This document shows, one piece after another, positions 43,891-51,729 of a stretch of DNA of 64,000 nt (the first letter of the stretch is position 1; the number at the start of each line of letters is the position of its first letter). The notes under the pieces were generated by a model. It had not been told where the DNA came from and did no database searches. It saw only the letters and a program-made list of their open reading frames with translations. The position numbers were made by a program, and so were the translations under genes. The stretch is from CAHJXF01 sp038254545 (GTDB lineage Bacteria; Pseudomonadota; Gammaproteobacteria; Burkholderiales; Burkholderiaceae_D), in the NCBI GenBank assembly GCA_038254545.1, contig JBBSGB010000013.1:1-64000 (forward strand). Direction: 5' to 3'.

Positions 43891-44357
43891 GCGAGGCGTC
43901 GGCCACGCAGGGCGAGCCCATCGAATTTTCGTTCGATTCGGCGCGGCTCGACCTCGACGCCATCCACCGCTTCCTGTCGGACGAGGCGTATTGGTCGCTG
44001 GGCGTTCCGCGAGCCACGGTCGAGTGCGCGATCGCGCATTCGCTGTGCATCGGCGCCTATCGTGGCGCGCACCAGGTCGGCTTCGCGCGCCTGGTCACCG
44101 ACTGCGCGACCTTCGCCTATCTCGCCGACGTCTTCGTCATTGCAAGCGAGCGCGGGCGAGGCATCGCGCAGCGCATGGTTCGCACGCTGCTCGATCACGA
44201 GGACGTGACGGGGCTGCGAAGAATCCTTCTCTTCACCGCCGAGACACACGCGCTTTATCGCGGCCTCGGCTTCTCGGCACTCGCTCGCCCCGAGCGCGGC
44301 ATGGAAATCCTGCGGCCGGACAGTTATCGCGGGTCGGCCGCGCACGCTTCGGCCTGA
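43887..44357 (+). CDS. GNAT family N-acetyltransferase
   Basis: 156-residue cytosolic acetyltransferase. The acetyl-CoA-binding motif VFVIASERGRGIAQRMVRTLLDH and the terminal THALYRGLGFSALARPERGMEI are characteristic. The N-terminus DLDAIHRFLSDEAYWSLGVPRATVECAIAHSLC identifies a group often called YhhY/ElaA-like or PaiA-like. The substrate is unknown; amines or peptides are plausible given neighbours. It is translationally coupled to the upstream peptidase and 7 bases before paiB. Confidence 0.85.
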   Translation: MSEASATQGEPIEFSFDSARLDLDAIHRFLSDEAYWSLGVPRATVECAIAHSLCIGAYRGAHQVGFARLVTDCATFAYLADVFVIASERGRGIAQRMVRTLLDHEDVTGLRRILLFTAETHALYRGLGFSALARPERGMEILRPDSYRGSAAHASA

Positions 44358-44364
44358 CTCTCGC

Positions 44365-44985
44365 ATGTACATCCCAAAGCATTTCGCTCGTGACGATCGC
44401 GCCGAACTGCTCGCGGTCATGCGCGAGTACAACTTCGCGACGCTGGTTTCGACCATAGCCGGCGAGCCCTTCGTGAGCCACGTGCCGGTGCTTGCGCGCG
44501 AAGAGGATGACGGCGGCCTCTTCATCGAAGGCCATGTCGCCGCGGCCAATCCGCATGCGCGCGCGCTCGCCGATGGCGCGCATGCGCTCGTCATCTTTCA
44601 AGGCCCGCATACCTACATTTCTCCGTCGCACTATCGGTCCGAGGGCCGCGTGCCGACGTGGAACTACATCGCCGTCCATGCAAGCGGCAGGGCGCGCACG
44701 ATCGACGATGTCGATGGAAAGCTCGCGATCCTCGGGCACCTGATCGCGCATCACGACCCTGTGTTCGCGCCGCGCTTCGCGGCCTTCGATACGCGCCAGC
44801 GCGACGTGCTGCTCGCGGCGATCACCGGTTTCGAGATCGCGGTCGACAAGCTCGAAGGCAAGTTCAAGCTCGGCCAGCATCGCCTCGCGGACGACCGTCC
44901 CAGCCTGCAGGCGAGTCACGAAAGCGGCGGCGAGAACGAGCGCGCTATCGCGCAGTGGATGAAGCAGCTCGGCTACTGGAAGTGA
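44365..44985 (+). CDS. PaiB-family FMN-binding protein
   Basis: 206-residue protein with the FMN-binding split-barrel of the PaiB family. It shows MYIPKHFARDDRAELLAVMREYNFATLV, EGHVAAANPHARALADGAHALVIFQGPHTYISPSHY, PTWNYIAVHASG and EGKFKLGQHR. In Bacillus PaiB acts with acetyltransferase PaiA on sporulation and degradative-enzyme genes. Here it follows a GNAT gene after 7 bases, a comparable pairing. Regulation by DNA binding in this organism is not established. Confidence 0.9.
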   Translation: MYIPKHFARDDRAELLAVMREYNFATLVSTIAGEPFVSHVPVLAREEDDGGLFIEGHVAAANPHARALADGAHALVIFQGPHTYISPSHYRSEGRVPTWNYIAVHASGRARTIDDVDGKLAILGHLIAHHDPVFAPRFAAFDTRQRDVLLAAITGFEIAVDKLEGKFKLGQHRLADDRPSLQASHESGGENERAIAQWMKQLGYWK

Positions 44986-44992
44986 TGCGCGG

Positions 44993-45712
44993 TCAGCGGC
45001 CGAGGTTGCGTCGCGCGATCAACTGCCTGATCAACCAGATCGTCGCGAACACCACGATCGCGGCGCAGAGCAGCGCGAAGAAGTGGCGCCAACTTGGATG
45101 TTCAAGCCACTGATCGAATTCCGCGGCCAGCCCTGCGATCAGACCGATCACAGGCACGAGCCCGAGCGCCGTGCCGGCGGCGAAGTCCACGAAGCGGATC
45201 TTCGACGCACCCGCGATCAAGTTGACGAGCGAATATGAAATCGGCACGAGGCGTATCAACGCCATCGCGATCAGCCCGCGACGTTCGAGCTGACGGTTCA
45301 ACGTCTCGATCTTCGAACCGCCGCGTCTGGCCAACCACTCGGTCACGAGATCGCGGCCGGCGAATCGTCCGATCGCGTAGATCAAGGTCCCGTTGATCAG
45401 CGAGCCGACGAACGCGTAGAGCGCGCCGGGCCACGCGCCGAAAGCGATCACGGTCGCGCCGATCAACAAGGTCAGCGGCATCGCGATCAGTCCCGCGATC
45501 ACGTACACACCCATCAATGCCAATGGCGCGAGCGACGAGGCGCGCAGCGTGTGTCCCATCGCCACCAGCGCGTGGATGTCGAACGCGTGCTTGAGCGGCG
45601 AGATGCTCCACGCCAGCGCGAGGCCGGCCAACAAGGCGACCACACCTGCGGTCACGATCAGTCGCACGCGCTTGCCACGCGCCAGGCTTTGGCGATTCCG
45701 GAATTCCTGCAT
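44993..45712 (-). CDS. VTT-domain (TVP38/TMEM64, DedA-like) membrane protein
   Basis: 239-residue inner-membrane protein of the VTT (SNARE-associated/DedA-like) superfamily. A basic N-terminus is followed by about five to six hydrophobic segments. The domain core is MPLTLLIGATVIAFGAWPGALYAFVGSLINGTLIYAIGRFAG, then RRGLIAMALIRLVPISYSLVNLIAGASKIRFVDFAAGTALGLVP. Homologues are thought to scramble or transport lipids. It is convergent with paiB and 57 bases downstream of the metallopeptidase gene on the same strand; it may be cotranscribed with it. Confidence 0.85.
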   Translation of the reverse strand: MQEFRNRQSLARGKRVRLIVTAGVVALLAGLALAWSISPLKHAFDIHALVAMGHTLRASSLAPLALMGVYVIAGLIAMPLTLLIGATVIAFGAWPGALYAFVGSLINGTLIYAIGRFAGRDLVTEWLARRGGSKIETLNRQLERRGLIAMALIRLVPISYSLVNLIAGASKIRFVDFAAGTALGLVPVIGLIAGLAAEFDQWLEHPSWRHFFALLCAAIVVFATIWLIRQLIARRNLGR

Positions 45713-45769
45713 CGGCGCAGTCTATAGCCTGCGGCCGTAGCGCCTTTCGCGGCGTAGTCTGCGGCATCG

Positions 45770-46582
45770 TCACGTCGGGTACATCTGCTTGATGAAGCTC
45801 TTGTCCGGTGTCGAGAGCTTGGTGTTCTCCGGGGTCGGCTTGTGGTCGAGGAACAGGCTCGCGTCGAACTGATACAGCATGATCGAATTGATGTCGAAGG
45901 CCGATGCGGCAATCCCTTTCGGACTGTACTTCTGCAGGATGTTCGAATCGATCTCGGCCTTGCTCCAATTGTTGGGCGGCCCCGAGAACGCGGCATAGAC
46001 AGCCGCCTTGTCCCACTTGAGTTGTTCGGTCGGGCTCTGGTGTTCATGGATGCAGCCGAGCGCATGCCCGAACTCGTGAACCACGACGCGCCGGTATTCG
46101 GTCGCCGACGTATTGTCCTGGAGCCATCCGAAATTCATCGTCGGCTGGTCGGTCGGAAAATATTTCTTCACGAGGCAGTCGGTGCCCACCGCAGACCACG
46201 ATCCCGGGTCGGCCTTGAACGAGATGCGAACCTCCGATTGGGGATCGTTGCCGAAGACAAGCAGCACGTTCGCGAACTTCTCCCAGGTTTTTGCCTGCGC
46301 CTGTACCTTGGCCTTCTGGGTGGGCGAGCCATCGAGAAAGCGACAGCGCAGCTTCTTCGCCTTCGGCCACTTCTTGACCGAGATCAGCGCCATCCGCGCC
46401 ACGTGAATGGTGTTCGCATCGAGTTCATGCATCGGCGCGCCGCGCGTGAGATTGCGCGCCACGATGACACCGGCCTCGTGACCCTCATCGACGCTCGCAT
46501 CCATGCCCGGCGGCACGACGCGATCGATGCACGTATGCATGTGCCAGGTGGGTGAAAGGCCGGTCTTCTTCGCTGTGCTCAT
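45770..46582 (-). CDS. Astacin-like (M12) zinc metallopeptidase without signal peptide
   Basis: 270-residue predicted zinc endopeptidase. The zinc site VVVHEFGHALGCIHEHQSP (HExxHxxGxxHE, residues 169-180) and the Met-turn INSIMLY (about 231-237) identify a metzincin of the astacin/M12 type. N-terminal residues 1-60 have no hydrophobic signal; the protein looks cytosolic or secreted by a non-Sec route. The start at 46582 follows AAAGGGG by six bases; ATG 46588 lies directly on the Shine-Dalgarno. It sits 89 bases downstream of the hydrolase-caspase fusion on the same strand. Substrate and role are unknown; joint action with the caspase is inference. Confidence 0.85.
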   Translation of the reverse strand: MSTAKKTGLSPTWHMHTCIDRVVPPGMDASVDEGHEAGVIVARNLTRGAPMHELDANTIHVARMALISVKKWPKAKKLRCRFLDGSPTQKAKVQAQAKTWEKFANVLLVFGNDPQSEVRISFKADPGSWSAVGTDCLVKKYFPTDQPTMNFGWLQDNTSATEYRRVVVHEFGHALGCIHEHQSPTEQLKWDKAAVYAAFSGPPNNWSKAEIDSNILQKYSPKGIAASAFDINSIMLYQFDASLFLDHKPTPENTKLSTPDKSFIKQMYPT

Positions 46583-46671
46583 GTGCATCCCCTTTGCAGA
46601 CGGCGTCGCGATTGACTCGAACCGTCGATGGGCGCGACGCGTATCGCCACCGGCGTTGCTGCGAAATCCTT

Positions 46672-48492
46672 CTACGATCGCTTCTTCGTTGCGACTTTTT
46701 TCTGCGGTGCGCGCTTCATTGCTTTCTTCGTGGCCACGGCGCCGAGTTGCCACGGAATCTCCTGGCTCAGCACTGCCTTCGCACCCACCAGTTGCGGCGT
46801 CTGGTCGTAATTCAGGCGCTTCAACTTGGCTGCTGTTTCGGCAAGCAGGTCGTGATAGTCGAGATTGGCGCGACGGATGTCGCGACTCGCGCGCAGGCCG
46901 TGCACGAGGCTGTAGGTGAAGGCGCCATACGAGGTTGCGCCGTCTCGATATTCGAACGAAAGCTGATCGACGTCGCAGGCCTCGACGATCACCGGCAGGT
47001 AAGGCCCGCGATGTCCGAGCGCCGCGCGACGTTTCTCGTATTCGCGCTTGGGAAGCGTCCGCAGATCGACGCCGCGACCGAAGCGCTGCGTCGCGCCGTT
47101 GCGGCCGAGAAAAGCCTTGCCCTTGTCCGAGTCGGCCAGTGCCTGGTTGGGCGAGCCGAAGTCGCGTGGAACCCACATCTTTTCGAGCGCATTCCAGCGC
47201 AAGGCGCGATGGCGCACGTCGTCGGGCGGCGTGATGCCGCGCACGCGCGCGCCGCCTTCCCGCGTCATGCCGCCCGAATGACAGCAATCGAAGATCGCGA
47301 CGAAGTGACTGTCGTAGGGCAACTGCGAATAGAGATTGCAGAACTGTCGGTCGGTGATCGCGCGCTCGAGGCTCCAATCGAAGTCCCACGGCACCAGCGT
47401 CTCGACCACGCGGTCGGGCCTGCCTTGCGCGCCATAGATCGGCATCTGCGCGCCGTGACCCGAATAGAACAGCACACGCTGGTCGTTGTCTTCGACGCCA
47501 TCGAGCAGCCAGTGCAGTCGTTCGAGGATGCCTGCCGCGGTCGCGCGCGAATCGAGCACGACGCGTATGTCCTCGGACTGGAAGCCGCACTCCTGCAGCA
47601 GCGAGCTCATCAGGAACACATCGTTGACGCAGCCTTCGAGTCGATTGGCCGGATCGGGGTATTCGTTGATGCCGATCAGGAGCGCGCGCTTGTCGGGCGC
47701 TCGGGTCGCGCGGTTGAAGGCGCGCGCCGCGGATACCAGTGCCCTGGGGATCGCGCCTTGCATGGTTTGCGTCAACGTGGCGATCGTCTCGGGACGGCCC
47801 AGATACCACTCGGCGTTATGGCTGAGCACGTCACCCGGCACGTCGAATGGCGTGAGGACCTGCGTGAACGCCGGGTCGGCGATCGACAGCGGGCACGTGA
47901 ACACGCGATCATCGGGATTGAAGAGATGGAACCAGTGCTTCGCGGGGATCATGCGGATGTATCCGGCGAACACATCGCGCACCGAGGGGTGGCCGATCTG
48001 CGAACCGAAGGTCGCGAAATACTTTCCGCGGATGGCCTCGGGGTTGCGCGCGAACGCGTCGTAGGCGATCAGCGAACCGAGGCTGTGCGCGCACACGACG
48101 TCGTAGTCGTTGGCAGCCATTGCCTTCAAAACCGCGCGGTTGGCCTGGGTGCGCAGGCTTTCTTCGGCCGACCACTGGACGATCATGCCGGCGGTCCAGC
48201 GCAGTTGCTGCGGGAAGTCGAGAAAGCCGCGTGCGCCCCCGAGCGCGCCACCGATCCCGTGCGTGAGATAGCTCGCGAGCAGTTCGCTGATCGCCGCCGC
48301 ATAGGTTCCGAAGTTGAGCTCGGCCTTGTCGAACAAGTCGTCGTATTCGACGAAGTCGATCAGCGGTTGCGCCGCAGGTTCGGCATGCTGCAGCGAGTTC
48401 GTGATCGCATCGACCCACAGTGATCGATAGCCCGCATCGAGTTCCTTGTGCCCGACCCCATGAACACAGAGGATGCGCAATGACGACGCCAT
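46672..48492 (-). CDS. Alpha/beta hydrolase - caspase-like (C14) peptidase fusion
   Basis: 606-residue two-domain protein. Residues 1-260 form a lipase-like alpha/beta hydrolase with LCVHGVGHKE (9-18), the nucleophile elbow CAHSLGS (Ser137), a likely Asp in NPDDRV (194-195) and His in LSHNAEW (His225). Residues about 268-580 are a caspase/metacaspase-type C14 domain with ALLIGINEYPD, catalytic His346 in FYSGHGAQ and Cys404 in FDCCHSGG, ending with TSYGAFTYSLVHGL. The last 25 residues are Lys/Arg-rich. No signal peptide or transmembrane helix is evident. GGGGAG precedes the ATG. The pairing of an esterase and a caspase-like domain, followed by a metallopeptidase gene, resembles modular proteolytic effectors, but the function is not known. 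Confidence 0.88.
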   Translation of the reverse strand: MASSLRILCVHGVGHKELDAGYRSLWVDAITNSLQHAEPAAQPLIDFVEYDDLFDKAELNFGTYAAAISELLASYLTHGIGGALGGARGFLDFPQQLRWTAGMIVQWSAEESLRTQANRAVLKAMAANDYDVVCAHSLGSLIAYDAFARNPEAIRGKYFATFGSQIGHPSVRDVFAGYIRMIPAKHWFHLFNPDDRVFTCPLSIADPAFTQVLTPFDVPGDVLSHNAEWYLGRPETIATLTQTMQGAIPRALVSAARAFNRATRAPDKRALLIGINEYPDPANRLEGCVNDVFLMSSLLQECGFQSEDIRVVLDSRATAAGILERLHWLLDGVEDNDQRVLFYSGHGAQMPIYGAQGRPDRVVETLVPWDFDWSLERAITDRQFCNLYSQLPYDSHFVAIFDCCHSGGMTREGGARVRGITPPDDVRHRALRWNALEKMWVPRDFGSPNQALADSDKGKAFLGRNGATQRFGRGVDLRTLPKREYEKRRAALGHRGPYLPVIVEACDVDQLSFEYRDGATSYGAFTYSLVHGLRASRDIRRANLDYHDLLAETAAKLKRLNYDQTPQLVGAKAVLSQEIPWQLGAVATKKAMKRAPQKKVATKKRS

Positions 48493-48621
48493 GCCAGCTC
48501 CCCGCGGCCACTGGTTCTCGCGAGAGCGCGAGGCGCGTGGGTTATCGCTTCTGATTTCGGGCGAGCATAGGCGTAGGCGCGCGGCGGGGTCAATGCTTCG
48601 CGCTGCCGGTGATGCCTCGGC

Positions 48622-48867
48622 TCAGGCTTTGGAATGGCTGGTGCGAGATCCCCGAAGACGCGTCAATCCCTCGGCAGACACGCAGACAAGGGCGGCGCTC
48701 CCGGCTTCGTGTTTTCGATCGATGAAGCCGCGCGAATTGGCCTCCTCCCAGATAGGGAGTCTTGGACACGACGTTCGCCAGGCTTCCATGACCTCGGAAT
48801 ACATGCGCGGTTCACGAGCTAACCATTCCAGAAGATCGAGAATCAGGGGCTCGACGGCATCTTGCAT
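48622..48867 (-). CDS. Conserved short protein of unknown function
   Basis: 81-residue protein (MQDAVEPLILDLLEWLAREP, then RMYSEVMEAWRTSCPRLPIWEEA and LVCVSAEGLTRLRG). The look is that of a small winged-helix-like family found in Burkholderiales, but I cannot name it with certainty. GGAG five bases before ATG 48867 supports the start; the 10-residue longer frame is rejected. It is 34 bases downstream of livF on the same strand and so probably read through from the liv operon. Confidence 0.7.
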   Translation of the reverse strand: MQDAVEPLILDLLEWLAREPRMYSEVMEAWRTSCPRLPIWEEANSRGFIDRKHEAGSAALVCVSAEGLTRLRGSRTSHSKA

Positions 48868-48901
48868 AGGGGCTCCGCTATTCGCCCACTCGTTCACCCA
48901 C

Positions 48902-49642
48902 TCATTCGCCCAAGTATGCCGCTCGCACCTTGGGGTCGTCGAGCATCTGCTTCGCGTCGCCCGTCATCGTGATCAGGCCCGACTCCATCACATAGCCGCG
49001 ATCGGCCGATTGCAGCGCGAGTCGTGCGTTCTGCTCGACCAGGAGGACCGTCATGCCCTGCGATCGGATCTCGCGAACCACTTCGAAGATCTTCTCGACC
49101 ATCAGCGGCGACAGGCCCATCGAGGGCTCATCGAGCAAGAGGAGACGCGGTTTCCCCATCAAGGCGCGCGCCATCGCGAGCATCTGCTGCTCGCCGCCCG
49201 ACATCGTGCCGGCCAGTTGCGTCGCGCGCTCCTTCAAGCGCGGAAAGGTCACGAACATGCGCTCGATGTCCGCACGGATGTCGGCCTCGTCGTTGCGCAC
49301 GTATGCGCCCATGCGCAGATTCTCGACGATGCTCATGCGCGCGAATACGCCGCGGCCTTCGGGAACCATCGCGAGGCCATCGCGCAACATCTGATGTGTC
49401 GGCTTGCCCGCAATCGCGTTGCCCAGATAATGAATCTCGCCGCCGGCCGGCGGCAGCAGACCCATCACTGCCTTGAGCGTGGTGGTCTTGCCCGCACCGT
49501 TGGCGCCGACCAGTGTGACCAGTTCGCCCGAACGGATCTCGAGATCGATACCCTTGACGGCCTTGATGCCGCCATAGCTGACGCGCAGCCCGTCAATCGA
49601 GAGCATCGTCTGGGCGTGCGTGGTTTGCGGAAGGGCTGCCAT
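48902..49642 (-). CDS. livF: Branched-chain amino acid ABC transporter, ATPase LivF
   Basis: 246-residue cytosolic ABC ATPase. Walker A is GANGAGKTTTLKAVMG, the signature is TMSGGEQQMLAMARALM, and Walker B LLLLDEPSMGL. It pairs with LivG under the LivM/LivH permease. The ATG overlaps the livG stop as ATGA. It ends the liv cluster and is followed by the short conserved protein gene. Confidence 0.95.
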   Translation of the reverse strand: MAALPQTTHAQTMLSIDGLRVSYGGIKAVKGIDLEIRSGELVTLVGANGAGKTTTLKAVMGLLPPAGGEIHYLGNAIAGKPTHQMLRDGLAMVPEGRGVFARMSIVENLRMGAYVRNDEADIRADIERMFVTFPRLKERATQLAGTMSGGEQQMLAMARALMGKPRLLLLDEPSMGLSPLMVEKIFEVVREIRSQGMTVLLVEQNARLALQSADRGYVMESGLITMTGDAKQMLDDPKVRAAYLGE

Positions 49643-50460
49643 CAGTGCGCGCCTCCGGCGCCCAGATAAGCCTCGATCACCGCGGGATTCTTCTGCACGT
49701 CGGCGGGCACGCCTTCGGCGATCGGCTTGCCGTAGTCGAGCACGGTGACGCGGTCGCAGAGACCCATCACGAGCTTGACGTCGTGCTCGATCAGCAAAAT
49801 GGTGCGGCCGTCGTTGCGAATGTTCACCAGCAGTTCGCGCAGCGACAGCTTCTCGGTCGCGTTCATGCCGGCCGCGGGTTCGTCGAGCGCCAGCAGCTTG
49901 GGATCGGTCGCCAGCGCGCGCGCGATCTCGAGGCGGCGCTGGTCGCCATACGACAAGGTCCTCGCGCGATAGTCCGCGTAACGCGCGATGCCCACGTAGT
50001 TGAGCAGGTCCATCGCGCGGATGCGGATCGCGGTCTCTTCGCGCCGCGCGCCGGGTGTGCGCAACACGGCGCCGATCACGCCTGCATGGGTGCGCACGTG
50101 GCGGCCCACCATCACGTTCTCGATCGCGGTCATTTCGCCGAACAGGCGGATGTTCTGGAAGGTGCGCGCGATGCCGGCCTTGGCGACTTCGTGCGGCGCC
50201 GACGGCGAGTAGGGTGCGCCGTCGAGTTCGAACGACCCGGAGTCGGGTTGGTAGAGCCCGGTGATGACGTTGAAGAAGGTCGTCTTGCCGGCGCCGTTCG
50301 GACCGATCAGTCCATAGATCATGCCCTGGCGGATCGTGACACCCACGTCCGAGAGCGCCTGCAATCCGCCGAAGCGCTTGTTGACGCCCTTCACCGAGAG
50401 CAGCACGTCGGCTCTCGCGCGTGCGGACGCCCCTGCAGTCGAAGTGGCGACGGACTCCAT
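49642..50460 (-). CDS. livG: Branched-chain amino acid ABC transporter, ATPase LivG
   Basis: 272-residue ABC ATPase with Walker A GPNGAGKTTFFNVITG, IARTFQNIRLFGEMTAIENVMVGRH (the LivG-specific region), signature LSYGDQRRLEIARAL and Walker B LLALDEPAAGMN. A short Ala/Ser-rich N-terminus precedes the domain. It starts 3 bases after livM and overlaps livF. Confidence 0.95.
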   Translation of the reverse strand: MESVATSTAGASARARADVLLSVKGVNKRFGGLQALSDVGVTIRQGMIYGLIGPNGAGKTTFFNVITGLYQPDSGSFELDGAPYSPSAPHEVAKAGIARTFQNIRLFGEMTAIENVMVGRHVRTHAGVIGAVLRTPGARREETAIRIRAMDLLNYVGIARYADYRARTLSYGDQRRLEIARALATDPKLLALDEPAAGMNATEKLSLRELLVNIRNDGRTILLIEHDVKLVMGLCDRVTVLDYGKPIAEGVPADVQKNPAVIEAYLGAGGAH

Positions 50461-50463
50461 TGC

Positions 50464-51729
50464 TCAAGCGCCTTCGGCCGCCGAGCGTCTGGCCTTGATG
50501 CCGCCCAGTCCCTTGCCATGTTCGGGTGCAGGCCACAGGCCCGCGGGCCGGAACAGCATGATGCCGACCATCGCGAGTCCGTAGAGCAACTGGCGAATAA
50601 TTTCGGCATCGACGATCACGTGGCCGAACAACGTCTGCTGGATCGGCACGACGACGTGGCGCAGCACTTCGGGAAAGGCCGCGAGCAGCACGCCGCCCAG
50701 GATCACGCCGGGGATGTGGCCCATGCCGCCCAGCACCACCATCGCCAGCACCACGATCGATTCGAGCAGGCCGAACGACTCGGGCGACACGAAGCCCTGG
50801 AACGCCGAGAACATCGCGCCCGACACGCCGCCGAACGACGCGCCCATCGCGAATGCCAAGAGCTTGATGTTGCGCGTGTTGATGCCCATCGCCTTGGCGG
50901 CGATCTCGTCCTCGCGGATCGCGACCCAGGCGCGGCCGATGCGCGAGTTCTGCAAGCGTATGCAGAAGAACACGATGATCACGACCAGGAACAGGAACAG
51001 GTAGTAGTAGAGCTGCACCACCGACACGTCGAGACCGAAGATCACCGCGGGCTTGCCGAACGACACGCCGTCGACCTTGACCGGATCGATGTTGAGGACG
51101 CCCTGCGGACCGTTGGTGATGTTGACCGGCGAATTCAGGTTGTTCATGAAGATGCGGATGATCTCGCCGAACCCGAGCGTGACGATCGCGAGGTAGTCGC
51201 CGCGCAGCTTCAGGGTCGGGGCGCCCAGAATCACGCCGAAGGTCGCCGCCAGCGCCCCAGCCAGCGGCACGATGATCCACACCGGCAGGTGAATGCCGTT
51301 CTTCACGATCTCGGGACCGAACACGCCGACCATCCAGTTGCCCAGATCCGGATAGGTATCGACGAAGGACTGCAGCACGACCGCGAACTGGGGCGATGCC
51401 AGCAGCGCGCACATGTAGGCGCCGATCGCGTAGAACGCGATGTAGCCGAGATCGAGCAGCCCCGCGAAGCCCACCACGATATTGAGGCCGAGTGCCAGCA
51501 TGATGTAGAGCAGCGCGAAGTCGAGGATGCGCACCCACGAATCGCCGACATGCCCTGCAACGACCGGCAGGAAAAGCAGCGCGACCGCGAATACCGCGAG
51601 GCCCATGTAGGCCTTCCTGCTTGGTGCGCCGATCGGCTCGGCTTCGTCCACGACCGTGACGGTGCCGTGATCCGCAGCCACCTGCGCCGCCTTGTCGCCG
51701 TTTTTTTCGACGTCGCTATCGATATTCAT
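50464..51729 (-). CDS. livM: Branched-chain amino acid ABC transporter, permease LivM
   Basis: 421-residue inner-membrane permease. About 45 polar N-terminal residues (Asp/Glu/Ala-rich, cytosolic) precede some nine helices. The family motif is GLLDLGYIAFYAIGAYMCALLA, with the cytosolic coupling loop SRIGRAWVAIREDEIAAKAMGINTRNIKLLAFAMGA. The C-terminus is basic. The ATG overlaps the livH stop as ATGA, so translation is coupled. Confidence 0.94.
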   Translation of the reverse strand: MNIDSDVEKNGDKAAQVAADHGTVTVVDEAEPIGAPSRKAYMGLAVFAVALLFLPVVAGHVGDSWVRILDFALLYIMLALGLNIVVGFAGLLDLGYIAFYAIGAYMCALLASPQFAVVLQSFVDTYPDLGNWMVGVFGPEIVKNGIHLPVWIIVPLAGALAATFGVILGAPTLKLRGDYLAIVTLGFGEIIRIFMNNLNSPVNITNGPQGVLNIDPVKVDGVSFGKPAVIFGLDVSVVQLYYYLFLFLVVIIVFFCIRLQNSRIGRAWVAIREDEIAAKAMGINTRNIKLLAFAMGASFGGVSGAMFSAFQGFVSPESFGLLESIVVLAMVVLGGMGHIPGVILGGVLLAAFPEVLRHVVVPIQQTLFGHVIVDAEIIRQLLYGLAMVGIMLFRPAGLWPAPEHGKGLGGIKARRSAAEGA

